DNA of 64,000 bases from Diphasiastrum complanatum (GCA_029204225.1 MU832638.1:1-64000), one strand, 5' to 3'. Shown: positions 11,591 through 22,775, numbered from the stretch's first letter. Notes: generated by a model not told the origin, from the sequence alone. Numbers and translations are program-made.

Positions 11591-12250
11591 AATTAGGAAG
11601 TGTCAAGAATCATTAGATTGAGGATAGATCATAAGTTGATCAAGATTTCACTATTCTATGTGTTGATTTTCTAGATAGAAGTGCTAGAAGAGATTTGAGA
11701 GGTTCCATATCTCTGTGGCTTCCTTTTGAGTTCATTTGTTGACATTCAAGAGAGTGCTTTGTGCATTGGAACATGTTGAAAGAAGAAGATCAGGTCATTG
11801 CAACATGGCTACAAGTGGTGAATCCATGTTGGAAGGCAATGATAGGCTTACCTCAATCAACTATTCCACTTGGAAGGTGAGGATGGAGTCCTTATTGGAG
11901 ATGAATGAGTTGATGGAGATTGTTGCAGGTGTGGAGGAGAGGCCTCAAGCACCTCAAGATCAAGTGAAGTATGACAAGAGAGCAAAGAAAGCTCTACACA
12001 TGATTAAGATGAATGTTAGCAATGAACTTCTCAAGGAAGTTGGTAAGTGCACATCATCTTTGGAGGCTTGGAAAACTTTGAAGAAGCTTTATGAATCCAA
12101 GTCTACGTCAAGAGTGCTTACTCTTAGGAGGCAAATCTTTCAAAGGTTGCAAAAGAAGGAAGAGAATACTCATGTTTTTGTTCTGAGGGTTAAAGCATTC
12201 AATGATGAGTTTGCGTGTATTGATGAAAGCATTAAGCAATTTCTTTGATG
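11591..12250 (+). pseudogene. copia family D gag N-terminal fragment (D1)
   Basis: The frame 11736-12248 contains the gag start MATSGESMLEGNDRLTSIN, then YSTWKVRMESLLEMNELMEI and the capsid core to VLTLRRQIFQRLQKKEENTH. This is a copia-type capsid. It is closely similar, inverted, to D2 gag at 29983-30432, and the upstream leader (11600-11735) also matches D2 (30433-30570). The copy is cut off at about 12245, where unrelated AT-rich sequence begins. No zinc knuckle or pol follows. Confidence 0.85.
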
Positions 12251-14436
12251 GCGAGGTATAGGCAGGTGCGAGTACTTGGTGAGTAATACTAATTATTCAT
12301 CGAATTGCCTATGAAATCGTGAATGAAAATCAAAAGTCTTTGTAAAAAAGGTGAGTAAGAAAAAATAGTAGGCAAAAAATACAAGCGAGAAATTGGACGA
12401 GAAATCAGATTATTACTCCTTGGTTTGCTAGATTGTAGATCCAATCTTGTACTAGGTATTGTATGGACGACGAGTAATAATAAGAGCGGGAAGGCAAAAA
12501 ATTCAAGTTGGCAAGAAATCTAAAAAGATCAAAAAAAAAATGTGAAATGGCGAGAAAAATAGATTTATTCGCTGATCTTCAAGATCATAGATCCGGAGAT
12601 TATAGGTGCACTATAAAAGTGGCACGTAAATTGGTGTTCAAAAAATAAAGATAATCGAATTGGTGAGTGATGAGATTGGGTGAGTAATTAGATCTTTACT
12701 CATCGAGTTGTCTGATAATACATCAGACTCTACTTTGCTCTGTGGAAAAGTGGCAAGATACAGAAATCATAAAAACTCGAAAAAACAAAATAACCTGTCA
12801 AGAGAAAAAAATAACCTTAAATCACTCCTAAGACTGTTTAGCACTATTTCTCACCAATGGGTTTGGATCTACCACTTCTTATGGACTTGAAAAAATCTTG
12901 ACCAGTTTGTAGATTTGGACATGCTTCTCTTGGTTATAAAATCCAAATTGTCAACATGTCGAAAATGTCAAGTCGATGTGAAAACCTCTTTCTCTGATCA
13001 ATTTGAGCTGATTAAAACACCGAGTCAATCATAGTTTGACCACGTATTTTTTCATAGATTATAAATGTCTAGTAAAGCCATTTGACACGCTGATTAGTGT
13101 TTATCAGTATGTCACGTTGTCAAAAACCAAGTCATAGAAATGTTGATCAATGTCAGTCTGTCCAGAACTTAGAGGAATCTTGTAGATTGTGCCTTGTATT
13201 TTTGCAGATCATTTCGAAATCTTTGTATTTCTACAGACTTATAGACACTTATATATAAAACATATTGACATGTATGTACAAACATATACAATAGATCCAC
13301 ATTATGTTTGATTTCATGAAAGATAGAAATCTAACATCCTAAACTTCTACATCTCTAATATCTCTCTATTAGGATAACTTGTTTAATGAGAAACTATGTT
13401 TTGTGGTGGTTTTCCTCTTGTTTGTAATTGTAGTGTTCATGCTAATGATAGTTGGGAATGGACTCAAATTTCTAGATATATTTACATAGTTATTTATAAT
13501 TATTTATAGCAAAATGTTTGGAAAAATTTCTAGTATTTGGATACACTAAAAAAAATAGATGATTGAAATAAAAATGTAAATTAAGTTCTGTGCTTAGCTA
13601 AGAAAAAAAAATTTATTTTGTTATATAAATATAAACATATTTAAAGTTTGTAAAACAAATGATACTTAAATAAACATATAAGTTACAAAAAAAAAACTAT
13701 TGTATAACCTCTATCTATAAAAACTGTTATTGTTGTATATTCATAATATATACATCTCCACAAGTGAGTTGGTAGGATTTTGAATACTCTAAGTTATAGT
13801 AGAAGCCAACTAGAATTGTGATTGGCAATGTAGTGAGATGGCCACTAGAAAAGTTTCATATGTATCATATGTATGGCGTGTGTCTTCTTTCTTTGAGAAA
13901 GTGGTCCACGTCTATCTTGTATTACACAAATGAGACAAGTATATGTATAATAATGTTAACTTCTCCAAAGTGGACAAATGTGACATGTTTCTTATATTAA
14001 AGCTTACTACAACTATGAAATAACACAAATATTGTGATTTGTTTTTTATAAGTTTGACATCTATGAAACAATAAGAATGTTCCTCAAAATACCAAGAGAT
14101 AGCCATTCTCACAAGGAAGATCAAGTTTCAACATATTCAAATAAATTGAAATTCATGAGAATATAAAATTAAAACATGTATAATTTGAATATCCTTTAAA
14201 TATGAAAACTTCACTAATGCTAAAGAGCTTCAAATTAAATAGAGTCATTCATAAGATCACGAGTTTAAACAATACTATTACAACCTTTTATTAAACATTA
14301 TTTTTTTGTAAATTAAATAATTCCATCTCTCGAAACTAATCCATTTTCAAGTCAAAAAAATTATTTTGACATATGTTAATATGTTTGGGATAGATGGATT
14401 AACCTTACTGCACTAATCATCCAAAATAGAAGTGAA
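12251..14436. other. AT-rich interval, no gene; degenerate tandem array at 12.27-12.83 kb
   Basis: I see no coding sequence here. Between about 12270 and 12830 there are four diverged units of roughly 130-150 bp. Each begins near a GGTGAGTAAT or CGAGAAATNAGATT block followed by TTCATCGA-like text (near 12279, 12400, 12552 and 12679). The remainder to 14436 is AT-rich with A-runs and no feature I recognise. Confidence 0.4.
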
Positions 14437-14546
<110 letters not shown>

Positions 14547-14599
14547 ATGGAAAATGGGAAATGAAAAATAACAAACAATCACAATAATAGCAAGAACAT

Positions 14600-14995
14600 G
14601 AAACGTTAGCACATGAGGATGCTTGGCTCTCCAAAGTGGTAGAGTTTTCTCCTCTCGATTAGCATGTAAAATGGTGTACAAGAGGTGCTTTTTATCTTCG
14701 GGGAGGCCCTTGCCACTTGGTTCCTATTGGTTTACTTCAAGAAGGTAGGATTGAAATCCTAACCCTTCAAAAGAAACACACTCTACCCACCTACCACCAC
14801 TTTGACTTTTGACCAATTATAAAACTTAGAAACTTAACTTAAACTTTGGCCTTTGACATTATTTTGATTACATGGCCCAAAGTCAAGTTTATTTAAAATA
14901 CATTATTTAGAAGTACACACAGGATGCCACAGCCCTCGCAACTTATTTTTACTACTTTCGGCTATTTTATTTATGTACACAAAATACCCACAACA
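14600..14995 (-). repeat. E-family LTR (E0), degraded
   Basis: Reading on the minus strand it starts TGTTGTGGGTATTTT at 14995, as in the other E LTRs. It keeps the GGCCCAAAGTCAAG-type U3 block near 14872-14885. The left end is unclear. Beyond 14995 lies internal sequence matching the 3' end of the E element (AAGTAGTGTTGGTCCCTCAG at about 15010-15030, inverted relative to 21445-21465). Confidence 0.65.
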
Positions 14996-15245
14996 GAGCC
15001 TTTCACCTGAAGTAGTGTTGGTCCCTCAGCACTATGGTGGTTTAGTAGGGCCCCCATGTCTCTTGTTCCATGGATTCCAATTTTTTTGTGCGTTTCAAAT
15101 TTTTGGAAGGGAGAAAAGATTTATAGACCCCTGAAAGCCAAACAATGGTCGATCTATGTCTGGAATTTGCCAGGCCAGGGATGGCCTAGCCCTTGATCTT
15201 CAACGTTTTCGGATGCCAGGGCTTTGTTAGGATCAAAAAAGATGG
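14996..15245 (-). other. E-family internal remnant between two LTRs
   Basis: The first 45 bp match the inverted 3' internal end of E3. The rest has no frame and no match I can see. It separates the E0 and E1 LTRs. Confidence 0.45.
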
Positions 15246-15995
15246 GTGGCAAGAATATTGTATCGTCAATGTAGCATAAGGGTTCGTCATTGGGAGCGGC
15301 AACCTCGCCTTCACTTGCATAGCACGAAGAGAGAGGAAGAGGAGAGAGAAGAGAGAGAGATAGTAGACAAAGGGAGAGAGAGAATGCCTATGTTGAGAAA
15401 GGCTTTGGAGGCTCGAGCTCCTACCCAAAGCTATTTTATCCCATTGTAGGGAAGAGGGAGAAGAGATGGAGAGAGAAAAAGGGAGAGAGAGTGTGTGAGA
15501 ATAAGAGAGAGAGACCTGAAGTGAACCAGCAGAGCTTTATTAAGAAAAGATGGAAGATACAATACAAAGAAAATGGCTCCCTCTTATAGATTTAGAGGTG
15601 AGCCTCCTTCACTCTCATTGGCCACTTCATTGGGGCAAGGATTCTAATCCAAGCCTTTCAAATAAACACAACTTAAATCTAATGGTGCTAAGAAAGCACA
15701 AGGGCACTCACATAATTCATGTGAGTTCTAATTTGGGCCCTTTTAGCTTTTTTATTTGCAACTTGACTTAGGGCCTCTAATGTCATTTTAGAGTTTTAAA
15801 ACCAATGGCGTTGGCTTAGTTGGTTAGCTTGACATCCAAAGTTTCTTTGGTCTTAGGTTCGAGCCTCCCCTTGGAAACCAAGAAGCATTTTAGAGTTTTA
15901 AGCCCCTAGTCTCTTATTCCTAGGAATTACAACTTGCTACTTGTGCTCATTGGGTTGGGCTTATATGCATAGAATGCCAATGCCCTCATACTTAT
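15246..15995 (-). repeat. E-family LTR (E1) carrying a tRNA-like insertion
   Basis: Minus strand. The U3 (TGAATTATGTGAGTG near 15708-15728) and CCAATGAGAG near 15615-15625 are recognisable. A TATA-like CTATAAGAGG lies near 15578-15590, the AATAAA signal at 15537-15542, then a CT-rich U5 to about 15250. It matches E3 5' LTR (18323-18800) in inverted orientation. The U3 is interrupted at 15800-15885 by a short insertion with target duplications. It abuts the E2 LTR with no internal region between, an LTR-LTR junction. Confidence 0.75.
15784..15901 (+). mobile_element. tRNA-derived short insertion (SINE-like) with 16-bp target duplication
   Basis: An 86-bp insert (15800-15885) lies between two perfect copies of CATTTTAGAGTTTTAA (15784-15799 and 15886-15901). 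It contains a good RNA polymerase III A box (TGGCTTAGTTGG at 15812-15823) and a B box (GGTTCGAGCC at 15856-15865) at tRNA-like spacing. These are the hallmarks of a tRNA-derived SINE or tRNA retropseudogene moved by LINE machinery. It is unusually short, with no tail region beyond the tRNA-like head and no A-tail. Confidence 0.8.
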
Positions 15996-16447
<452 letters not shown>

Positions 16448-17660
16448 AGGTCCCCGGCCCAAAATAGTCCTAGTCCCTTGGTTGCATTTGTCATAAAAGG
16501 GCGCTATTGTCAGTTTGTTTATTGCAAGGACATGGATGCTTCAAGAAAAGCATGGATAGAATTCGCTTACGTAAAACCTGAGGCTTTATTGGTTGTTGAT
16601 CAGCAAGAACCTGGACTTGTCATATTTTCAATAATACCCATAAGGGTCTGGTGGCCATTCCGGATAACCTTGTTCATCGACAATTGGGTGGTCAAGGCAT
16701 TCCATCAGAGCATCCCAAGATAAAACTTGCTAATATTGCTCTTCATAGATTGGCGCAACTACCTCCAATGTCCTAGACTCTCCCAATTTGTAAAGTGAAT
16801 ACGACGTGCTTGTTTGACTACTTTGTGTATTCAGGTATTCGTGGTATGTCATAACCTGACGACTTTCCTCAACAGTCAATCTTACAAATTGAGGACAAGG
16901 TATTGTTGTTGTATGTGCTAGTGCTTGCTGGACTGAAGGCCTATTCGGGCTTGAATCCCCTAGATTTGGCCTTTTGAGAATGAATATAACCGGATTTGGC
17001 ATTGGTTGAGTGGTATGTTGTTTTGTGGAACAATCAGACTTTGGTTGAATCTTGCTCATTGATGGGCAATCATTAAGCTTAGTCTTCCCCTGATCATTGC
17101 ACTTCCCTGTTGAAGGCTGCGTGACTGTACTTTTTCTTAGATCTGGTGCTGATCTGACTTCAAGTCACTCTGTTACCACAAATTCCCTGAGAAATTCATC
17201 ACTAAGAAATCTTTGTGATGATTTTGCCAAGAGCCTTGGTAAAATCCGTTGGACTTCGTCGGTTGCCAATTTCTTGACTTCCTCAATTATCATTGGCTTG
17301 ATAGATTCTGCCAGCTCTGTCTTCTGTGATGGTGTTACTTGTTTGTCCGAGGGCACCTCTACGTATTTTGAAACTTTTGTCAGATTGTCTTCTTCGTCAC
17401 TCGTTTCATAACCCGGTGGCACTAATATTTTTCTTTTATAGTGCGTTTGAGGTGGAAGGGTCACCACAGGTGCATGTCGGTCTACATAGGCCAAATGTCT
17501 CATAGCTAATTGTGAAATTCTCATCGGACAATCTTGTCATGGATGATTAATACTACATTGTGCACAACCGGGTCCGAATGTTGATGGATCCTCGATGTGT
17601 GGACATTCGACTCGGCGATGCTTTCCTCCGCATCCATTGTTACATACCTATGTAACTAGC
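16448..17660 (-). pseudogene. E2 internal region: gag-like protein C-terminal part
   Basis: Minus-strand frames hold a Cys/His region at 17645-17525 (CGGKHRRVECPH, then CAQCSINHP, DCPMR). A middle block follows (LVPPGYETSDEED, then KLATDEVQRILPRLL) at 17524-17165. The C-terminal block is at 17059-16730 (SKIQPKSDCSTKQ, then YHEYLNTQ, SYSLYKLGES, VVAPIYEE). The order and spacing are the same as in E3 (20240-21294) on the plus strand. Single stops interrupt the frame near 17165 and in the Cys/His region. No protease, RT or integrase sequence is present. The function is inferred only to be gag-like RNA binding. Confidence 0.7.
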
Positions 17661-17945
17661 AGTACTTCAGACCCCTATTAGTCCATTTAGTGTTGGAGGC
17701 TACATGGCAAGGTACCCTTAGGATTAAGAGTATGTGCCCTTGGATAAGGACAGGCAAGTGACTATACCTTAGTCAGAGGTATGGAGGCATGAGACCCTTG
17801 GATAAGGGTTACCCTTAGGATTAAGGATAGGTGCCTTAAATAACGGTACTACTATCCTTGATTAAGGACAGGTAGGTGTCTATGCCTTGGATGGAGGTGT
17901 GGAACCTAGAAAGGTCTTAGAAAGTCATTGGATGACTATATTTCT
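17661..17945. repeat. two diverged ~95-bp direct repeats
   Basis: TACCCTTAGGATTAAG followed by GGATAAGGACAGGCAAGTG, with TATGGAGG downstream (about 17711-17790), recurs in diverged form at about 17808-17905. No coding sequence is seen. Confidence 0.55.
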
Positions 17946-17994
17946 TGTGAAGATTATTAAAATATTATCTTTCTATCTCGAGTTTGGGGCCATG
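17946..17994 (+). repeat. start of an F-family LTR, cut by E3
   Basis: Forty-nine bases starting TGTGAAGATTATTAAAATAT match the start of the F1 LTRs (23764 and 22032). They break off after GGGGCCATG, where the E3 LTR begins. Confidence 0.8.
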
Positions 17995-18565
17995 TGTTGT
18001 GGGTATTTCTCGCACAATAATAAACAAGTGGGTCCCACCACTTGAAATATTGTTGGCCAAGCCTTGCCTAGTGGGCCCCGCCACAGTACATTGTACAGTT
18101 AGAATAATAAGTGCGAGGGCACCGGCTTCCTGCTTGTATAAGACTGACCCAATGACCCTGTTGTGGGTATATCCTGCACAATAATAAACAAGTGGGTCCC
18201 ATCACTTGAAATACTGTTGGCCAAGCCTTGCCTAGTGGGCCCCGCCACAATACATTGTACAACTAGAATACTAAGTGCGAGGGCACTGGCTTCCTGCGTG
18301 TATAAAACTGACCCAGTGACCATGCAAATCAGATAAATAGGACTTAAATAAAAGGACTTTGGGCCTTATTAGAATAATTCAATTAAAAAGCCCAAAGTCA
18401 AGTTCATAAGGTTCTAAGTTAAAATGGAATCTCTCAAACTCACATGAATTGTGTGAGTTTGGCCCTTTTCCTAATGAACCATTAGATTGAAGTTCATTTA
18501 GTTTGAAGGGCTAGGATGCCATTGTAAATAGGCCAATGAGAGCCAAGATGGCCCTCCCTCCTCAA

Positions 18566-18575
18566 CTATATAAGG
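18566..18575 (+). promoter_or_regulatory. E3 LTR TATA box
   Basis: CTATATAAGG lies 38 bases upstream of the AATAAA signal in the LTR. E1 has CTATAAGAGG at the matching place. Confidence 0.7.
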
Positions 18576-18639
18576 AGGTCATTTTCCATTGTACACATCT
18601 TCTATTCTCCTTAATAAAGCTCTCTTATTTTTAGCTCTC

Positions 18640-18683
18640 TCTCTCTCTCCTCTCTCTCTCTCCTTCTCCTCTCTCTCTCTCCT

Positions 18684-18761
<78 letters not shown>
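18640..18761. repeat. (CT)n microsatellite in E3 LTR
   Basis: Interrupted CT repeats run at 18634-18687, then about 37 perfect CT units, directly after the LTR polyadenylation signal. Confidence 0.97.
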
Positions 18762-18766
<5 letters not shown>

Positions 18767-18801
18767 ACACAGAGAAATCTGCAAGGGTTTGTTGTCAACA
18801 A

Positions 18802-19443
18802 AAAAAAAAAAAACAAACTTTAGTAGAGGCCTCTGAAGTTCCATCTCGTTGAGACCAGGACACAGAGAAATCTGCAAGGATTTATTTTTTTATAAAAAAA
18901 TAAAAATAGGAATTGAGCCATTAGCCTCGTTGGGAAGCGACCCTATCTTTGATAGCTCCTTCCACGACTGTCAAAGGCCCTTTTTTATAAAAAATATTAT
19001 AATAATTTTAGCCCAAGCCTCTTTGGTGAGTGACTTTGTCTTTGATAGACTCCTCCCAAGACTGCCAAGGCTAAAGCGAGTTATAGTTGGTATTGAAAAA
19101 TCCTTTTATAAACTTGCGGAGAAGTGCCAAAAAGTAGTTTTTTTGAAGCAAAACTAACCCTTTTCCAAAAAAAACCTACATAATTGCTTTTCCAATTGTC
19201 ATCCCTTGTCATAAGACTTTCGCTGGAGGGGCATAATTGAATTTATTTATAAAATCTACCCTTGCCCAAACCGTGAATGTTCTAGACGAAGGAATTATTT
19301 ATGCTTTATTCATCAAGTCTTTTCCTCTTCCATCTCCTCATCATCAATTCCCTCATAGACATTTCAAAAATTGCATCTCACAATCTCTCTCTCGTACATC
19401 ACCACACCACTCCATATCACCTTCATCTTGAACACAGCAGGCC
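18802..19443 (+). other. E3 leader
   Basis: Non-coding. It contains an A-run at 18799-18814 and two similar blocks (GCCTCGTTGGGAAGCGACCC near 18926 and GCCTCTTTGGTGAGTGACTT near 19016), an internal imperfect repeat of about 90 bp. No clear tRNA primer site was recognised. Confidence 0.5.
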
Positions 19444-21294
19444 ATGGCAATTTCTGAGCAGCTTGTCCAAATCTCGATGCTTCCCGAAGAAACTCTCAAA
19501 GGCTACACTGCACAATTTGCCAAGATGGTGGCAGATTGTAATTCCGGTCTTCCTAGTCACCACAAATGGCATTTTTCTATGCCGGATTACCGCACGAGAT
19601 CAAGATTGGTATGCCACCCTTTACATCATCATATACTAGTCCAAAAGAACTCTGTAAGACAGTCGCTATTGCAACAGATCTTGCACGCACCATCATAGCC
19701 CATATCCAACATTCAAACAATCAGGGATGATAGAGCATCTAATCCACAAGATGCCACAGACAACACTAGCCAAAGTACTAGCAGTCTGGACAATCAGGTG
19801 CAAGTTGTCAGTGACACAGATGAGATGTGCAATCAATCTGATTACCTCCCAGAATCACAAATTGCCAACTGGAAGATCCGACCACTGGACCAATGCCATT
19901 ATTGTTTTGGAAAACATCCAACACCTCAATGTCCAGTTTGGAATCCGAGATTACGAAATCAAGCCAATAAGGGAATTTTGGAGATTGGGAATCAATCAAC
20001 AAAATCCTCATCTATGCCATCTAGCTTGCCATCAAATCGCTCCTCCAAAGAAAGTGGATCGGTCTCAGGACTTTCAGAATCTTCTCTAGTGGCTAGGCAA
20101 GGTTTGGTGGAAGTATTGGTTATATCAGCGAGCGGATCATCCTAGGCAGGGGAAGTTCAAACTGGCTCATTACTATATTCCATGGAAGGGATTAAAGGAG
20201 ACCTGATACCGGTGTAAGCACATCAATTGAGAGGTGACAGAATCTTACACATGGTACGGTGTTTCGGATGTGGAGGTAAACATCGTAGATCAGAATGTCC
20301 ACATTGAAATGATCTGTCCTCTTTTTATCCTTGGTGTGAACAATGCGGCATCAATCACCCATGTCGTGATTGTCCACTAAGAGATCCAAGAAAAGCCATT
20401 ATGACTCCTACCTGCTTGAATCGGCAACCTACATGTGGCCATGCAAATCCACCAACCGAGAAGCTGCACTACAAACACAAACCTCTAGTGCCACCTGGTT
20501 ACAAAGCAGATGCGGATGTAAGGAATGAGAGAAAGATCCTAAGACAAGTTGACATGGCCACACGTGAATCACCAACACCACAAAAGACAGAGTGGGTAAA
20601 ATCTATCCAACCAGGGATAGCAGAAGAAGTCAAAAAATTGGCAATAGATGCAATCCAGCAGATTTTACCAAGCCTCATTAAACAAATGTTGCCACAACTT
20701 CTGGTGGATGAATTACAAAGGGGCCTCACGTCAACCAAGCAACTTGAAGGCAAAATGACTACCAGTCATCGCAACGATCCATCTGTACCACCTTCAAGAG
20801 AGCAGTCCATTGAGAAAGGAAAAACTAAGGTGGGAGATTGTCCTCTGATTTCAACGCCAATCATAAGCAAGATCCAACCAAAGTCAGAATGTTCCACTCA
20901 ATATCTGGCCACCACAAAGCTACATCAAGACATCACATTGCTGAGACAGCCAAATCCAGGGAATCCAAGCCCAAAACGGCCAATTGTATAGCAAGAACCA
21001 GAACCTACAATGACAAAGCCTTGTCCTAAATCTATGAAATTGACTGTTGAGAAAAGTCGTTAGGTCATGGCATACCATGAATACCTGGACAGACAGGAGA
21101 TTCAAGCAAGCATGTCATATTCACATTATGATTTGGGAGAGTCCATGACATTGGGACCAGTTGCGCCAATCTATGAGAATCCATTATATCAGCAAGATTT
21201 ATCTTGGGATCCTCCGATGGCATACCTCGACTACCCAATTGTCAATGAACAAGGTTCTTCGGAATGGCCACCAGACCCTTATGGGTATTATTGA
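19444..21294 (+). pseudogene. E3 gag-like gene, broken
   Basis: The start is MAISEQLVQISMLPEETLKG, then FAKMVADCNSGLP. A frameshift near 19575 moves to a frame with PHEIKIGMPPFTSSYTSPKE, ending in a stop near 19728. It resumes with a first knuckle CHYCFGKHPTPQC near 19893. A second cluster follows at 20257-20390 (CFGCGGKHRRSECPH, stop, CEQCGINHPCRDC). The basic/helical part is at 20401-20991 (LVPPGYKADADV, then EEVKKLAIDAIQQILPSL). The C-terminal tail is at 21067-21294 (YHEYLDRQ, SYSHYDLGES, APIYENP). The shape resembles a retrotransposon gag plus a family-specific extension. No catalytic domain is seen. Confidence 0.7.
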
Positions 21295-21484
21295 AAATCT
21301 GGCAAGTCCAAGTTCTTGCTGATCGCCATCATCCAATAAGGCCTCAAGTTTTACGTAAGCGAATTTTATCCATGCTTTTCCTGAAGCACCCATGTCCTAG
21401 CAATAAAAGAACCGACAACAGCGCCCCTTCACGATAGTTGTAGCCTAGTGTCGAGGGACCAACACTACTTTGGGCCGTGGACCC

Positions 21485-21622
21485 TGTTGTGGGTATTTCC
21501 TGCACAATAATAAACAAGTGGTCCCACCACTTGAAATCCTGTTAGCCAAGCCTTGCCTAGTGGGCCCTGCCATAGTACATTGTGCAGTTAGAATAATAAG
21601 TGCGAGGGCACCGGCTTCCTGC
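21485..21622 (+). repeat. E3 3' LTR, truncated
   Basis: It starts TGTTGTGGGTATTTCC after ...GGGCCGTGGACCC and matches the first 138 bp of the 5' LTR. It then switches to unrelated sequence after GGCTTCCTGC. Confidence 0.85.
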
Positions 21623-22031
21623 ATTTACTCAAAGGTGTTCGAGTCATCGCAAGTAGTCCAAATATCTCTACCTTTGCTTTCGACTCCTTGAATTCTCTGA
21701 CTTTTATTGGCTTGGTACAAGGCTTTCATGTTCATGTGACATATCCTTTTGTGCCACAGTACAAAAGGCTATGTCACATGAACATGACCCCGTTTATGAC
21801 AATAAATGCATTCAATCTTTGGATTTAGCCAACACTTTTCTTCTGTGTGACCTAATCTTCTGCATTTGTTGTAGATCTTCTTATCACAAGAATTCTTCTG
21901 TTGTTTTCTAGAGTGTTGTTCATTAGTCTTGGACTCATTCTTCTTAGAAGACTCCCTCTTAAACTTAGACTTCTTAGGAGATTTATTCTTCTGAGTAAAT
22001 AGAGCATTGTCTGAATCACCATTTTTGTCAT
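21623..22031 (-). pseudogene. copia gag / pre-integrase fragment (G)
   Basis: Minus strand. A lysine/serine-rich gag tail (22020-21880) leads into a double zinc knuckle (CRRLGHTEEKCWLNP, then ECIYCHKRGH) at about 21865-21787. It then jumps to the GAG-pre-integrase block LWHKRICHMNMKALYQANK (21757-21700) and CDDSNTFE at the left end. Protease is missing. The knuckles resemble families C and A. The junction is a near-perfect 26-bp hairpin (21727-21786). Confidence 0.8.
21727..21786. repeat. 26-bp inverted repeat with 8-nt loop
   Basis: The arms 21727-21752 and 21761-21786 are complementary with one mismatch; the loop is GCCACAGT. One arm is the genuine coding sequence for the pre-integrase motif HKRICHMNM, so the other arm is an inverted copy. 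Confidence 0.93.
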
Positions 22032-22761
22032 TGTGAAGATTATCAAAATATTATCTTCCTATCTCAAGTTTGGGATCATGTCTATGATAATTTTCACTAG
22101 ATTTCATGTTGTACATATAAGGAGTGTGAATTGAGCACATATCCTTCTAGTGTAGCTCGGATTTAAGTTAGATAGGTTCAATTGTAATGACATGCAAATG
22201 TTTTGATAGCATGCAAAGTCTTACTGTATGCATGCAAGCCACATGCAATCAGTATATGCAACATGCAAAGTAGTTTCTGTGATCTACACATGTCAAGGCA
22301 ATTTTATGAGTTGACATGCAGTACATGCACCATACATGCATGTAGTTACACATGTGGACCTTTGGTAGGTGAATTAGTTCAGTTAAGTGGACTTTCCATG
22401 CAACTCCATTGTAGGAATTTGAGTCTCTCTCATGTAGGAGAAGCTGGGCATGTCTTGCCATATTGTGAACATTGAGATTTTGGTGTTTTGGACTCATTCT
22501 CTCTCTACCCAAGTTTTCTATGTTTGATTTTCTCTCTCTACCTGAGAGCAGTCTCTTTTTCCCATACTGAACACTTAGAATTATTTCTGACATTCATTTC
22601 TCATAATGAAGAGTTAGATTTTTTCATCAGATGTATGCCATTGTGCTCTTGTCTTAGATTTTTCAAGCATACTGTTCTTTGATCAATCTTGTGCAATCAC
22701 AACACCTTAGTAAGATCTTGTAGGGTGTGTGGTGAAGTTCACACGTGCTAAAAACTTCACA
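22032..22761 (+). repeat. F1 5' LTR
   Basis: It starts TGTGAAGATTATC and ends AAACTTCACA. An 8-bp inverted repeat (GTGAAGTT ... AACTTCAC, about 22732-22760) flanks a CACGTG core at 22742-22747 just before the end. CATGCA repeats are frequent between 22190 and 22350. Confidence 0.9.
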
Positions 22762-22775
22762 TGGTATCAGAGCTT
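22762..22775 (+). promoter_or_regulatory. F1 primer-binding site
   Basis: TGGTATCAGAGCTT follows the LTR terminus directly and is complementary to the initiator tRNA-Met 3' end. Confidence 0.92.

Larger units (their letters stand above)
17995..18801 (+). repeat. E3 5' LTR with 164-bp tandem duplication in U3
   Basis: TGTTGTGGGTAT starts at 17995 and again at 18159. The two 164-bp units (17995-18158, 18159-18322) are nearly identical. Downstream are CTATATAAGG (TATA, 18566-18575), AATAAA (18613-18618) and a long CT tract, ending near GTTGTCAACA at about 18801. A short block, GACACAGAGAAATCTGCAAG, occurs at 18767-18786 and again at 18860-18879. Confidence 0.8.
17995..21622 (+). mobile_element. 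E3: LARD-like LTR element with gag-like gene only
   Basis: Plus strand. It has a 5' LTR region (17995 to about 18801), an internal region with a broken gag-like gene (19444-21294) and a truncated 3' LTR (21485-21622). No pol sequence is seen in the 2.7-kb internal part. It sits in an F-family LTR. The right part of its 3' LTR is replaced by a minus-strand copia fragment, so the target duplication cannot be checked. Confidence 0.8.

Noticed and set aside
15812-15865. Functional tRNA gene.
   Set aside because: A and B boxes are present, but no cloverleaf with acceptor stem pairing was found and it lies in an inserted 86-bp segment.
17661-17945. CRISPR-like or satellite array.
   Set aside because: Only two diverged units of unequal length; plant nuclear context.
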